64,000 nt of DNA, from contig NZ_QVQH01000020.1 of the NCBI RefSeq assembly GCF_003428645.1, positions 1 through 64,000 on the forward strand, given 5' to 3'. This DNA comes from Geodermatophilus marinus. GTDB lineage: Bacteria > Actinomycetota > Actinomycetes > Mycobacteriales > Geodermatophilaceae. The position numbers were made by a program, and so were the translations under genes. Below are positions 9,087 to 17,955 of this stretch, in pieces. Below the pieces are notes generated by a model, which ran no database searches, was not told where the DNA came from, and saw nothing but the letters and a program-made list of their open reading frames with translations. Within the stretch, counting starts at the first letter, position 1. Each line of letters begins with the position of its first letter.

Positions 9087-9104
9087 ACCCCTGACACAGG
9101 GGGT
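9087..9104 (+). terminator. Short hairpin after acylphosphatase
   Basis: CCCCTG (9088-9093) pairs with CAGGGG (9097-9102) around ACA, and the flanking A/T extends the stem with one bulge. It lies 13 nt after the acyP stop and ahead of a TTGACC hexamer at 9119. It is a plausible 3' end for the mutM-acyP operon, with no U tract. Confidence 0.4.
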
Positions 9105-9223
9105 CTGCAGTGTGGCCGTTGACCTGCGTGCTTGGTCCTGTCACCCTGGGAACACCACGACCGCGCCGACCGTCGTACGGGGCGCAGGTCCAACCCTCAC
9201 GCAGTCGAAAGGCCGTTGTTGCC

Positions 9224-9415
9224 ATGGCCAAGGCCCTGTTCGGTCACGTCGTCGCCCCCGCGGAGCTCCGGGTAGCCGAGGAGAACGCCGTCCTGCGGGC
9301 CAAGGTGCGCCGACTGGAGCAGGAAGTCGCGCAGCTGCGCGCCGAGCGCGACGCCCGCATCGCCCACGAGCTGCTCACTATGGCCGGCGAGAACGCCGAG
9401 CCCGCGCTCGCCTGA
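9224..9415 (+). CDS. Small conserved actinobacterial coiled-coil protein
   Basis: A 63-residue protein starting MAKALFGHVVAPAELRVAEENAVLRAKVRRLEQEV. After a short MAKALFGHV head, nearly all of it (about 14-45) is a Leu/Glu/Arg heptad coiled coil, followed by a loose acidic tail. I recall similar 'MAKALxGHV/YVGG' proteins in many actinobacteria, without known function. The ATG at 9224 has a GAAAGG sequence 14 nt upstream and gives the conserved start. It stands alone between acyP and smc, with hairpins on both sides. Confidence 0.72.
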   Translation: MAKALFGHVVAPAELRVAEENAVLRAKVRRLEQEVAQLRAERDARIAHELLTMAGENAEPALA

Positions 9416-9455
9416 GCAGGATCCCGCCGCCCCCACCGCGCGGGGCCGCACGCGT

Positions 9456-9490
9456 CCCGCCCGCCCCTGAACTGCCGGGGGCGGGGCGGG
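9456..9490 (+). terminator. G+C-rich hairpin between the small coiled-coil gene and smc
   Basis: CCCGCCCGCCCC (9456-9467) is almost perfectly complementary to the G-rich run at 9477-9490, with one bulge and a loop of about 9 nt. It lies 40 nt after the upstream stop and just before the smc promoter region. It fits a factor-independent or hybrid terminator without a U tract. Confidence 0.45.
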
Positions 9491-9513
9491 CGACCGGCTA
9501 AGGTCCGGTACTC

Positions 9514-12500
9514 GTGCACCTGTCGAGCCTGACGCTGAAGGGCTTCAAGTCCTTCGCGTCCCCGACGACGCTGCGGCTCGAGCCCGGCATCACCGCCGTC
9601 GTCGGCCCCAACGGCTCCGGTAAGTCCAACGTCGTCGACGCCATCGCCTGGGTCCTCGGGGAGCAGGGCGCGAAGAGCCTCCGCGGCGGCAAGATGGAGG
9701 ACGTGATCTTCGCCGGCACCGCCGGCCGCCCCGCCCTCGGCCGGGCCGAGGTCACGCTCACCATCGACAACACCGACGGCGCCCTGCCGATCGACTACAC
9801 CGAGGTGTCGATCACCCGCCGCATGTACCGCTCCGGTGAGAGCGAGTACGAGATCAACGGCGACAAGGTCCGCCTGCTCGACGTCCAGGAGCTGCTGAGC
9901 GACTCGGGCATCGGGCGGGAGCAGCACGTCATCGTCGGGCAGGGGCAGCTCGACGCCGTCCTCTCCGGCCGCCCGGAGGACCGCCGCGCCTTCGTCGAGG
10001 AGGCCGCCGGCGTCCTCAAGCACCGCAGGCGCAAGGAGAAAGCGCTCCGCAAGCTCGACGCGATGCAGGCCAACCTCGACCGGCTGGCCGACCTGACCGC
10101 CGAGCTGCGCCGCCAGCTCAAGCCCCTGGGGCGGCAGGCCGAGGTGGCCCGCCGCGCCGCCGGTGTCCAGGCCGACCTCCGCGACGCCCGGCTCCGGCTG
10201 CTCGCCGACGACCTGGTACAGCTGCGGGAGGCGCTGGAGCGCGACGTCGCCGACGAGGCCGCGGCGCGTGCCCGCCGCGCGGTCGTCGAGGCGCAGCTGG
10301 CCGAGGCCGCGCGCCGGGAGGCCGCGCTCGAGTCCGCCCTGGCCGCCGACGCGCCGCGGCTCGGGGCCGCGCAGGAGACCTGGTACCGGCTGTCGGCGCT
10401 GGGGGAGCGGTTCCGCTCCACCGCCCAGCTGGCCGCCGAGCGGCACCGGCACCTCTCGGCCGCCCCCGCGGCACCGGCCCCCGGCCGCGACCCCGACCAG
10501 CTCGACGCCGAGGCCGAGCGGGTGGCCGCCACCGAGGCCGAGCTGGCCGCCGGGCTGGCCGCGGAGCGGGAGCGGCTGTCGGCCGCCGTCACCGAGCGGA
10601 CCGCGGTCGAGGCGGCGCTGACCGAGGCCGAGCGGGCCTGGGTGGCCGCCGCGCGGGCGCTGGCCGACCGCCGGGAGGGGCTGGCCCGGCTCTCCGGCCA
10701 GGTCGCCGCCGCCCGCTCCCGCGTCACGGCCGGCGAGGCCGAGATCGAGCGGCTCACCGCCGCCGCCGCCGGGGCGACCGAGCGCGCCCAGGCCGCCGCG
10801 GACCGGCTCGCCGCGCGGCGCGCCGAGGTGGGCGACCCCGAGGACGCCGACGTCCGGCTCGTCACCGCGCACGCCGACGCCGTCACCACGCACGCGGAGG
10901 CCGCCCGCCAGGTCACCGAGCTCACCGCCGCCGAGCGGGCCGCCGAGCGCGACCGCGCCTCCTGGCAGGCCCGCCGCGACGCCCTGGCCCTCGGGCTGGC
11001 GCCGGCCGACGGCGCGGCCGCGGTGCTGGCCGCCGCGCTGCCCGGGGTGCAGGGCCCGGTCACCGAGCAGATCACCGTGGCCCCGGGCGCGGAGCTCGCG
11101 GTCGCCGCCGCGCTGGCCGGCCTGGCCGACGCGCTGGTCGTGGGCTCGGTCGCCGAGGCCGCCGCCGCCCTGGCGCACCTCAAGGACACCGGCGCCGGGC
11201 GGGCCGGGCTGCTGGTCACCGCCGGGCTGCCCGCCCTGCCCCGGGAGGGCTGGCCCGAGCTGCCCGAGGGGGCGCGCTGGGCGCTGGACCTGGTGCAGGC
11301 GCCCGGGGAGCTGGCGCCCGCGCTGGCCCGCGCGCTGGACCGGGTGGCCGTCGTCGCCGACCTGGCCGCCGCCGTCGGGCTGGTGACCACCCACCCCCGC
11401 GTCCGGGCGGTGACCGCCGACGGGGACCTGGTGGGCGCCGACTGGGCGGCCGGCGGGCAGGCCGACGCGCCCTCCGGGTTGGAGGTGCGGGCCCGGGTCG
11501 ACGAGGCCGAGCGGGAGCTGGCCACCGCCGCCGCCCGCGCCGCGGAGCTCGCCGACCGGCTGGCCGCCGCCCGGGAGACCGCCCGGCAGCGCTCGGCCGA
11601 CGTCGACGCCGCCCTCGCCGCCCGCCAGGCGGCCGACCGCACCCGCTCGGCTGCCGCCGCCCAGCTGGCCGAGCTCGGCGCCGCCGCCCGCTCCGCGAGC
11701 GCGGAGGCCGAGCGCTCGACCGCGGCCCGCGGGCGCGCCGAGGAGGCCCTCGAGCAGGCCCGGGGGGCGCTCACCGCGCTGGCCGAGCGGCTGGCCGGGG
11801 CCGAGGCGGCACCGGTCGAGGACGAGCCCGACCCCGCCGAGCGCGACCGGCTGCGGCTGGAGACCGCCGCCGCCCGCCAGGCCGAGACCGAGGCCCGGCT
11901 GGCCGTGCGCACCGCCGAGGAGCGTGCCCGCTCGCTGGCGGGCCGGGCCGAGTCGCTGCGCCGCCAGGCCCGCCAGGAGCGGGCCGCCCGGGAGCGGGCC
12001 GCGGTGGCCCGGGCCGCCCGGCAGCGGGGCGCGGCGGTGGCCGCCCGGGTGCGCGCCGGCGCGGAGGCGGCGCTGACCGCGCTGACCGACTCCCTGGCCC
12101 GTGCCGCCGCCGAGCGCGACGAGCTGGCCCGGGTCCGCAGCACGCGGGAGGCCGAGCTGTTGGAGGTGCGCACCGCGGTCCGCGCGGCGACCGCGGAGCT
12201 GGAGCGGCTCACCGACGAGGTGCACCGCGACGAGGTCGCCCGCACCGAGCAGCGCTACCGGATCGAGTCGCTCGAGGCCAGGGCCGCCGAGGAGTACGGG
12301 GTCGACCTGCCGACCCTGGTCGCCGAGTACGGGCCGGCCGCCCCCGTGCCGCCGTCCCCCGCCGACGTGGCCTCCGCCGAGGCGGCCGGGCAGGAACCAC
12401 CGGCCCCGACCCGGTACGACCGGGCCGCCCAGGAGCGGCGCGCGGCGCGGGCCGAGCGGGACCTCGCCACGCTCGGCAAGGTCAACCCGCTGGCCCTGGA

Positions 12501-13080
12501 GGAGTTCGCGGCGCTGGAGGAACGGCACTCCTTCCTCGCCACCCAGCTGGAGGACCTCAAGGCCACCCGGCGGGACCTGCTCACCGTCGTCCGGGAGGTC
12601 GACGAGCGGATCCACGACGTGTTCGCCGCGGCCTTCGCCGACGTGGCCCGCGAGTTCGAGCAGGTGTTCGCCACCCTCTTCCCGGGCGGGCAGGGGCGGC
12701 TGGTGCTCACCGACCCCGAGGACATGCTCACCACCGGGGTGGAGGTGGAGGCGCGCCCGCCGGGCAAGCGGGTCAAGCGGCTGTCGCTGCTGTCCGGCGG
12801 CGAGCGGTCGCTGACCGCGGTGGCGCTGCTGGTCGCGATCTTCCGCGCCCGCCCGTCGCCGTTCTACGTGCTCGACGAGGTCGAGGCGGCGCTGGACGAC
12901 GTCAACCTCGGCCGGCTGCTCACCCTGGTCGAGCAGCTCCGCGCGACGTCGCAGCTGATCGTCATCACCCACCAGAAGCGCACGATGGAGATCGCCGACG
13001 CCCTCTACGGGGTGAGCATGCGCGGCGACGGCATCACCGGCGTCATCAGCCAGCGCCTGCGCGAGGCCGAACCCGCCTGA
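9514..13080 (+). CDS. smc: Chromosome segregation protein SMC
   Basis: A 1188-residue SMC ATPase, the usual length. It forms the V-shaped condensin dimer that, with ScpA/ScpB, organises and segregates the nucleoid. Walker A is GPNGSGKSNV (about 31-40), two long Ala/Arg/Glu-rich coiled coils flank a hinge (about 500-655), the ABC signature is LLSGGERSL (about 1092-1100), and Walker B is FYVLDEVEAALDD (about 1117-1129). The GTG start yields the canonical HLSSLTLKGFKSFA N-terminus. scpAB are not in the window. smc followed at a distance by ftsY is the common actinobacterial order. Confidence 0.97.
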   Translation: MHLSSLTLKGFKSFASPTTLRLEPGITAVVGPNGSGKSNVVDAIAWVLGEQGAKSLRGGKMEDVIFAGTAGRPALGRAEVTLTIDNTDGALPIDYTEVSITRRMYRSGESEYEINGDKVRLLDVQELLSDSGIGREQHVIVGQGQLDAVLSGRPEDRRAFVEEAAGVLKHRRRKEKALRKLDAMQANLDRLADLTAELRRQLKPLGRQAEVARRAAGVQADLRDARLRLLADDLVQLREALERDVADEAAARARRAVVEAQLAEAARREAALESALAADAPRLGAAQETWYRLSALGERFRSTAQLAAERHRHLSAAPAAPAPGRDPDQLDAEAERVAATEAELAAGLAAERERLSAAVTERTAVEAALTEAERAWVAAARALADRREGLARLSGQVAAARSRVTAGEAEIERLTAAAAGATERAQAAADRLAARRAEVGDPEDADVRLVTAHADAVTTHAEAARQVTELTAAERAAERDRASWQARRDALALGLAPADGAAAVLAAALPGVQGPVTEQITVAPGAELAVAAALAGLADALVVGSVAEAAAALAHLKDTGAGRAGLLVTAGLPALPREGWPELPEGARWALDLVQAPGELAPALARALDRVAVVADLAAAVGLVTTHPRVRAVTADGDLVGADWAAGGQADAPSGLEVRARVDEAERELATAAARAAELADRLAAARETARQRSADVDAALAARQAADRTRSAAAAQLAELGAAARSASAEAERSTAARGRAEEALEQARGALTALAERLAGAEAAPVEDEPDPAERDRLRLETAAARQAETEARLAVRTAEERARSLAGRAESLRRQARQERAARERAAVARAARQRGAAVAARVRAGAEAALTALTDSLARAAAERDELARVRSTREAELLEVRTAVRAATAELERLTDEVHRDEVARTEQRYRIESLEARAAEEYGVDLPTLVAEYGPAAPVPPSPADVASAEAAGQEPPAPTRYDRAAQERRAARAERDLATLGKVNPLALEEFAALEERHSFLATQLEDLKATRRDLLTVVREVDERIHDVFAAAFADVAREFEQVFATLFPGGQGRLVLTDPEDMLTTGVEVEARPPGKRVKRLSLLSGGERSLTAVALLVAIFRARPSPFYVLDEVEAALDDVNLGRLLTLVEQLRATSQLIVITHQKRTMEIADALYGVSMRGDGITGVISQRLREAEPA

Positions 13081-13110
13081 GGCGGGCCCGCCGGGGGCCG
13101 GCAGGACCAT

Positions 13111-13157
13111 CGCCGGCGGCGCGGGACCCGCGAACCCCGCGGACGCAGCCGCCGGCG
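13111..13157 (+). terminator. Long hairpin between smc and the convergent phosphatase gene
   Basis: CGCCGGCGGC (13111-13120) pairs perfectly with GCCGCCGGCG (13148-13157). The enclosed segment contains a smaller CGCGG/CCGCG hairpin. It sits 30 nt after the smc stop and 26 nt before the stop of the convergent gene, so it could end transcription from both sides. Confidence 0.5.
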
Positions 13158-13183
13158 CGGGGATCGGACGCCTCCCGCGAACA

Positions 13184-13978
13184 TCAGACGCCGCTCGGGA
13201 CCTCCAGGTCGACCACCAGCGGGCGGTGGTCCGACGCGCCGGCCCCCTCCAGGACGCGGGCCGCGGCGACGGTGACCCCCGCCGTGACCCACACGTGGTC
13301 CAGGCGCCGCACCGGGCGGCGGGCGGGGTGGGTCTCGCCGTGCTCGCGGTGCCAGAACCGCCAGCCGACCTCGTCCTCGCGCTCCCGGGCGAGCTGCCAG
13401 GCGTCGGTGAACCGCTCGCGCAGCGGGGCCAGCTCGGCCGCGTCCGGCTCGGTGTTGAGGTCACCGACCAGCACGCCGGCCCCCATCGGCGTGGTCTGCA
13501 GGTCCAGCAGCGCGCGGACCTGCGCGGCGCGGTGGGGGGCCGGCCCGGTGGTGAGGTGGGTGGTGGTCACCCAGAGCGTGCCGCCGTCGAGCTCGACGAG
13601 GGTCCGCAGCGCGCTGCGCGGCTCGCCGCTCCCGGGCAGCGCGTGGACGTCGCTGACCAGCAGCGGCAGCCGGGAGAGCAGCGCGTTGCCGTACTGCCGC
13701 GACCCGTCGCCGCCCCGGGGACGGTCGATGGCCGGCCCCCAGGCCAGCTGCATGTCCAGCGCCCGCGACAGCAGCAGCGCCTGGTCGACCTCCTCGCTGC
13801 GCTCCCCGAAGCGCCGGTCGACCTCCTGCAGGCAGATGAGGTCGGCGTCGGCGTCGGCCAGCACCGTGGCCAGGCGCGGCAGGTCGTGCCGGCCGTCCAG
13901 CCCGACCCCGTGGTGGGTGTTGAAGGTGACCAGCCGGACCGGGACGGGCGGCTGGTCGGGTCCGGGTGCGGGCTTCAC
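13184..13978 (-). CDS. Endonuclease/exonuclease/phosphatase family protein
   Basis: A 264-residue protein with the EEP metal-dependent fold: VTFNTHHG (about 15-22), LICLQEVDRR (catalytic Glu, about 52-61), VLVGDLNTEP (about 165-174), and SDHRPLVVDL near the C-terminus (catalytic Asp-His). The family hydrolyses phosphodiesters or phosphoesters, but the substrate cannot be told from sequence. The GTG start at 13978 lies 5 nt after the PhoD-like gene's stop, so the two phosphoesterases probably share one mRNA. No signal peptide is seen. Confidence 0.82.
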   Translation of the reverse strand: MKPAPGPDQPPVPVRLVTFNTHHGVGLDGRHDLPRLATVLADADADLICLQEVDRRFGERSEEVDQALLLSRALDMQLAWGPAIDRPRGGDGSRQYGNALLSRLPLLVSDVHALPGSGEPRSALRTLVELDGGTLWVTTTHLTTGPAPHRAAQVRALLDLQTTPMGAGVLVGDLNTEPDAAELAPLRERFTDAWQLAREREDEVGWRFWHREHGETHPARRPVRRLDHVWVTAGVTVAAARVLEGAGASDHRPLVVDLEVPSGV

Positions 13979-13983
13979 ACCGG

Positions 13984-15663
13984 TCAGCCTGGCAGCCCGG
14001 CGGGGACGTCGGCGGAGAGGGGCAGGTCGGCCACCAGGCGCACCGACTCCCGCGCCTCGTCGTCCCGCTCGCTGACCCAGAGCCGGAGGCGCGCCGCCCG
14101 GCCCTCGAGCACCAGCTCGCCGAGCTGGTTGCCGAAGAAGGGGCCGGCGGCCAGCGCCCAGTCGAGCTGCGACGGGCGGACCCGGGCCAGCCGGCCCAGC
14201 GCCGTGGTCAGCCGCCGCGCCCACCGGCTCCAGCCCGCCCGGAAGCCCAGCCGGACCACGGAGGGCGCCCGGTTGTGCAGCGGGGACACGGTCAGCTGGT
14301 GCACGCGGGTGCGCAGGTCACCGGGGGCGACCAGCTCGGCGGCGTAGGCGTGGTGGACGTCGCCGGAGAGGACCAGCGCCGTCGCGGGTGCACGCCCGTG
14401 GTCCCCGCGGGCCAAGGCCACCAGCGCGCGGCCCAGCCGCTCGAAGGAGTTCCCGAAGGCCGCCCAGTGCTCCAGGTCGGCCGCCTGGCGCAGGGCCTCG
14501 GACAGCCGGCCCAGCGGGCCCCCGCGGTGCCGGGCCACCAGCGTCTCGTTCCACCGCTCGAGCTCGTGGATCGCGTGCGGCAGCAGCCAGGGCAGCGAGC
14601 TGCCGACGACGAGGTGCTCGACGCCCTCGTCGACCGCGCGGCGCAGGGCGGCCTCGACCCAGGCCATCTCGTCGTCGTCGAGCATCTGCCGCGCGCCCTC
14701 GTCCAGCACCCGGCCGGCGCGGGTGTCCACCATGACCAGCCGTGCGTCCCCCCAGTGCCGGACGAAGCTCCACCGGAACGACCGCGGGTCGGCGTCGGCG
14801 GCCTCGGCCATGGCGCGCAGCACCGGCTCGGCGTCCCCCTCGGCCTGCCGGACCGCCGCCCACGTGGGGTCGGCGGCCAGCTCCTGCGGGCTGAGGTTGC
14901 CCAGGTGCTGGTGCACCCAGTAGCTGACCAGACCGCCGACGATGCGCTCGTGCCACCAGTCGGTGGCGCCCACCCGGCGGCGCCACGCCGCCGAGGTGTT
15001 CCAGTCGTCGATCATCTCGTGGTCGTCGAACACCATGGACGACGGGACGGTCGACAGCAGCCAGCGGACCTGGGGGTCGCTCCAGGACTCCGCGTAGAGC
15101 CGGGTGTACTCCTCCCGGTCCCGCACGTGCGCGTGCGCCGGCACCGGCTCGCCGCGGTGCACCTCCAGCCAGGCGCGCGTCGCAGGGGTGAGCTCGTCGG
15201 CGTAGACCTGGTCGCCGAGCAGGACCAGCGCGTCGGGCCAGGTCTCCTCGGGCCGGGTGGCGAGGTCCGCGGCGTAGCAGTCCAGCGCGTCCGGCGGGAT
15301 CCCCTCGGTCAGGTCGACGGTGCTCGGGGTGGCGTACCGGCAGGAGCCGAACACCACGCGGAAGGGCCCCGGCCGCCCGGGGGTGCGGATCCGGCTCGGC
15401 GGGAACGGGGAGGACGCCTCGGGCCACACCCGCGCCCCGTCCAGCCGCACCTCGTACGGCGTGCTGCTGCCGGGCTCCAGGCCGTCGACCACGACCAGCG
15501 CGTAGTGGTGGCCGCCGACCTCGAAGGTCCGCGCGGTCCGGCCGAGGACGTCGACGTCGCACGGCCGGTCGGTCTCCACCCAGACGGTAGCCGACACCGG
15601 GTCCACGTGCCGCAGCAGCGGCCCCAGGAGGAGGGCGGGGGCGTCCCCGGCGGTCAACGGCAT
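13984..15663 (-). CDS. PhoD-like metallophosphatase
   Basis: A 559-residue PhoD-type phosphatase. Metal-ligand motifs are in order: FGSCRY (about 115), LVLLGDQVYAD (about 148-158), SSMVFDDHEMIDDWN (about 204-218) and LVLSGDVHHAYAAEL (about 426-440). It lacks the Tat signal peptide of secreted PhoD enzymes, so it probably acts inside the cell. The ATG start at 15663 has GGAGGAGG about 10 nt upstream. It is followed by the EEP phosphatase gene and is divergent from ftsY. The substrate is unknown; alkaline phosphatase or phosphodiesterase activity is family knowledge only. Confidence 0.83.
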   Translation of the reverse strand: MPLTAGDAPALLLGPLLRHVDPVSATVWVETDRPCDVDVLGRTARTFEVGGHHYALVVVDGLEPGSSTPYEVRLDGARVWPEASSPFPPSRIRTPGRPGPFRVVFGSCRYATPSTVDLTEGIPPDALDCYAADLATRPEETWPDALVLLGDQVYADELTPATRAWLEVHRGEPVPAHAHVRDREEYTRLYAESWSDPQVRWLLSTVPSSMVFDDHEMIDDWNTSAAWRRRVGATDWWHERIVGGLVSYWVHQHLGNLSPQELAADPTWAAVRQAEGDAEPVLRAMAEAADADPRSFRWSFVRHWGDARLVMVDTRAGRVLDEGARQMLDDDEMAWVEAALRRAVDEGVEHLVVGSSLPWLLPHAIHELERWNETLVARHRGGPLGRLSEALRQAADLEHWAAFGNSFERLGRALVALARGDHGRAPATALVLSGDVHHAYAAELVAPGDLRTRVHQLTVSPLHNRAPSVVRLGFRAGWSRWARRLTTALGRLARVRPSQLDWALAAGPFFGNQLGELVLEGRAARLRLWVSERDDEARESVRLVADLPLSADVPAGLPG

Positions 15664-15735
15664 GCCGGCCAGCCTCCTCCACCGACCCGGGTTCCGCCCA
15701 GAGCCGGGTGTGCGCCGGCTGGGAGACTGGCGGCC

Positions 15736-16965
15736 ATGGAGTTCGTGCTGATCGCGATCGCGATCCTCGTCGTCGCCCTGATCGCCGGGGTCGGCCTGCT
15801 GGTCGGCCGCGGTCGCCGCACCACCCGGCTCGACGAGGACGCCGCCGGCGGCACCACCCTCACCCGGCCGCGCCCGCCCGCGCCGCCGCGCGAGGAGCCA
15901 CCGCCCCCGTCCGGGGCCACGGCGTCGGGGCTCGGCGCACCGCCGGCGGAGCCGGACGCCGTCACCCCCGAGGCCCCGCCGGAGGTGGAGCTCCCGCCGG
16001 CGGAGCCCGACCGGGGCGTGGTCTTCGAGACCCCGCCGCCCTCGGCCGGCCGGCTGGTGCGGCTGCGCTCCCGCCTGGCCCGGTCCCAGTCCTCCCTCGG
16101 CCGCGGGCTGCTGACCGTCCTGGCCCGCGAGCGGCTGACGGAGGACGACTGGGAGGAGATCGAGGAGACGCTGCTGGCCGCCGACGTCGGCGTCGCGGCC
16201 ACGACCCAGATCGTCGACCGGCTGCGCACCCAGTCGATGGTGCTGGCCACCGCGTCGGGCGCCGACCTGCGCCGGCTGCTGGTCCGCGAGCTGACCGCCG
16301 TCCTCGGCCCGGACCTGGACCGCTCGCTCGGCGTGGACCGGCGCGAGGGCCGCCCCGGGGTGGTGCTCGTCGTCGGCGTCAACGGGGCCGGCAAGACCAC
16401 GACGGTCGGCAAGATCGCCCGGGTGCTGGTGGGCGACGGCAGGAGCGTGGTCCTGGGAGCCGCCGACACGTTCCGCGCCGCCGCGGCCGACCAGCTCGAG
16501 ACGTGGGGTGAGCGGGTCGGCGTGCTCACGGTGCGCGGCCGGGAGGGTGCCGACCCGGCCTCGGTCGCCTTCGAGGCGGTGCGCACCGGCGTGGAGGCCG
16601 AGGTGGACACCGTCGTCGTCGACACCGCCGGCCGGCTGCACACCAAGGGCGGCCTGATGGACGAGCTGGGCAAGATCAAGCGGGTCGTGGAGAAGCAGAG
16701 CCCGGTGACCGAGGTGCTGCTCGTGCTCGACGCGACGACCGGCCAGAACGGCGTCGTCCAGGCGCGGGTGTTCACCGAGGCCGTCACCGTCACGGGGGTG
16801 GTGCTCACCAAGCTCGACGGCACCGCGAAGGGCGGCATCGTCGTCTCCGTGCAGCGGGAGCTGGGCATCCCGGTGAAGCTGATCGGGCTGGGGGAGGGGG
16901 CCGACGACCTGGCGCCGTTCGAGCCGGAGGCCTTCGCCGAGGGGTTGGTGGGCGGGGAGGACTGA
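15736..16965 (+). CDS. ftsY: Signal recognition particle receptor FtsY
   Basis: A 409-residue SRP receptor GTPase that docks Ffh-ribosome complexes at the membrane. It starts with a real membrane segment (MEFVLIAIAILVVALIAG, residues 1-25), as in other actinobacteria. An acidic, Pro-rich linker follows (about 30-110), then the NG domain: GVNGAGKTTTVGKIA (about 213-227), DTAGRLHTKGGLMDEL (about 296-311) and TKLDGTAKGG (about 356-365). It is divergent from the PhoD-like gene; a GAGACT hexamer 7 nt before the ATG could be a leaderless -10. Its partner ffh is at 27957. Confidence 0.97.
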   Translation: MEFVLIAIAILVVALIAGVGLLVGRGRRTTRLDEDAAGGTTLTRPRPPAPPREEPPPPSGATASGLGAPPAEPDAVTPEAPPEVELPPAEPDRGVVFETPPPSAGRLVRLRSRLARSQSSLGRGLLTVLARERLTEDDWEEIEETLLAADVGVAATTQIVDRLRTQSMVLATASGADLRRLLVRELTAVLGPDLDRSLGVDRREGRPGVVLVVGVNGAGKTTTVGKIARVLVGDGRSVVLGAADTFRAAAADQLETWGERVGVLTVRGREGADPASVAFEAVRTGVEAEVDTVVVDTAGRLHTKGGLMDELGKIKRVVEKQSPVTEVLLVLDATTGQNGVVQARVFTEAVTVTGVVLTKLDGTAKGGIVVSVQRELGIPVKLIGLGEGADDLAPFEPEAFAEGLVGGED

Positions 16966-17181
16966 GCGTTGGTGGGCGGCAGGAAGGGGGCGGCAGGAAG
17001 GGGGCGGGGGCGACGTCGAAGACGCGCGCGAAGTCCGGGGCCGGGAGGTCCCCCGGTCGCCGTGCGTCCCGCTCGGCCGACGCGCGGTGCTCGCCCTCCC
17101 GTCCGCAGCCCGCCACGGGCTCCTCCTGGTGCTCGGGTCTGCATACCCGCGGCCCGGCGCGGCGGTGAACGTGCCGTCGGC
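16966..17181. other. Convergent spacer between ftsY and cbiO
   Basis: No coding potential that I trust in 216 nt. It contains a perfect tandem direct repeat of the 14-mer GGCAGGAAGGGGGC (16978-16991 and 16992-17005) and a small CGGGT/ACCCG hairpin near 17136-17150. It probably only separates two convergent transcripts. Confidence 0.5.
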
Positions 17182-17955
17182 TCAGGCGACCGAGCGCGGG
17201 TCGAACCCGAAGGGCAGCTCGAGGCGGTGGGCGGCGAGCAGGTCGGCGTCGGCGAGCAGGTCGCGGGTGGGCCCGTCGGCGACCACGACGCCGCCGTCGA
17301 GGACCACCGAGCGCGGGCACAGCTGCAGGGCGTAGGGCAGGTCGTGGGTGACCACGAGGATGGTCACCGGGAGCGCCTCGAGCACCTCGGCGAGCTCCCG
17401 GCGCCCGGCCGGGTCGAGGTTGGACGACGGCTCGTCGAGCACGAGGACGTCGGGGTGCATCGAGAGCACCGTGGCCACCGCCACCCGGCGCCGCTGGCCG
17501 GAGGACAGGTGGTGCGGCGGCCGCTCGGCGGCCCCGGGCATGCCGACCTGGTCCAGCGCGGCCGCGACGCGGGCGGCGACCTCGGTCTCCGGCAGGCCCA
17601 GGTTGCGGGGGCCGAAGGCGACGTCCTCCCCGACGGTCGGCATGAACAGCTGGTCGTCGGGGTCCTGGAAGACGATCCCGACCCGGCGGCGCACCTCCGG
17701 GAGGTGGTCGCGGTCGACCGGCAGCCCGGCGACCGAGACCCGGCCCCGGCCGGCGGTCAGGATGCCGTTGAGGTGCAGCACCAGGGTGGTCTTGCCCGCC
17801 CCGTTGGGCCCCAGCAGCGCGACCCGCTCGCCGGGGTCCAGGCGCAGGTCGACGCCGAAGAGCGCCTGGTGCCCGTCGGGGTAGGCGAAGGCGAGGTCCT
17901 CGACCAGCAGGGCGGGCCCGGGGCGGGACGGGGAGGGCATGCCGGTCGGGGTCAC
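17182..17955 (-). CDS. cbiO: Nickel/cobalt ECF transporter ATPase CbiO-type
   Basis: A 257-residue ABC ATPase: Walker A LLGPNGAGKTTL (about 41-52), Q-loop IVFQDPDDQLF, signature HLSSGQRRRVAVA (about 142-154), Walker B DVLVLDEPSSNLD, and the H-loop VTHDLPYA. It powers the energy-coupling-factor importer made with the upstream cbiQ, PDGLE/cbiN-like and cbiM genes. The GTG at 17955 overlaps the cbiQ stop (GTGA); an internal ATG 15 nt later is possible. It is the last gene of the operon. Confidence 0.92.
   Translation of the reverse strand: MTPTGMPSPSRPGPALLVEDLAFAYPDGHQALFGVDLRLDPGERVALLGPNGAGKTTLVLHLNGILTAGRGRVSVAGLPVDRDHLPEVRRRVGIVFQDPDDQLFMPTVGEDVAFGPRNLGLPETEVAARVAAALDQVGMPGAAERPPHHLSSGQRRRVAVATVLSMHPDVLVLDEPSSNLDPAGRRELAEVLEALPVTILVVTHDLPYALQLCPRSVVLDGGVVVADGPTRDLLADADLLAAHRLELPFGFDPRSVA

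Noticed and set aside
9244-13464. 1406-codon open frame antisense to smc, and other very long antisense frames such as 56792-61201 (-) and 32609-35524 (-)
   Set aside because: They run through several real genes on the other strand, have Gly/Arg/Pro/Gln-rich translations without recognisable domains, and are the expected by-product of very high G+C at third positions.
16966-17181. Small gene between ftsY and cbiO
   Set aside because: Open frames there have no start with RBS and give low-complexity Arg/Gly/Pro products; the stretch is best seen as a spacer with short direct repeats.
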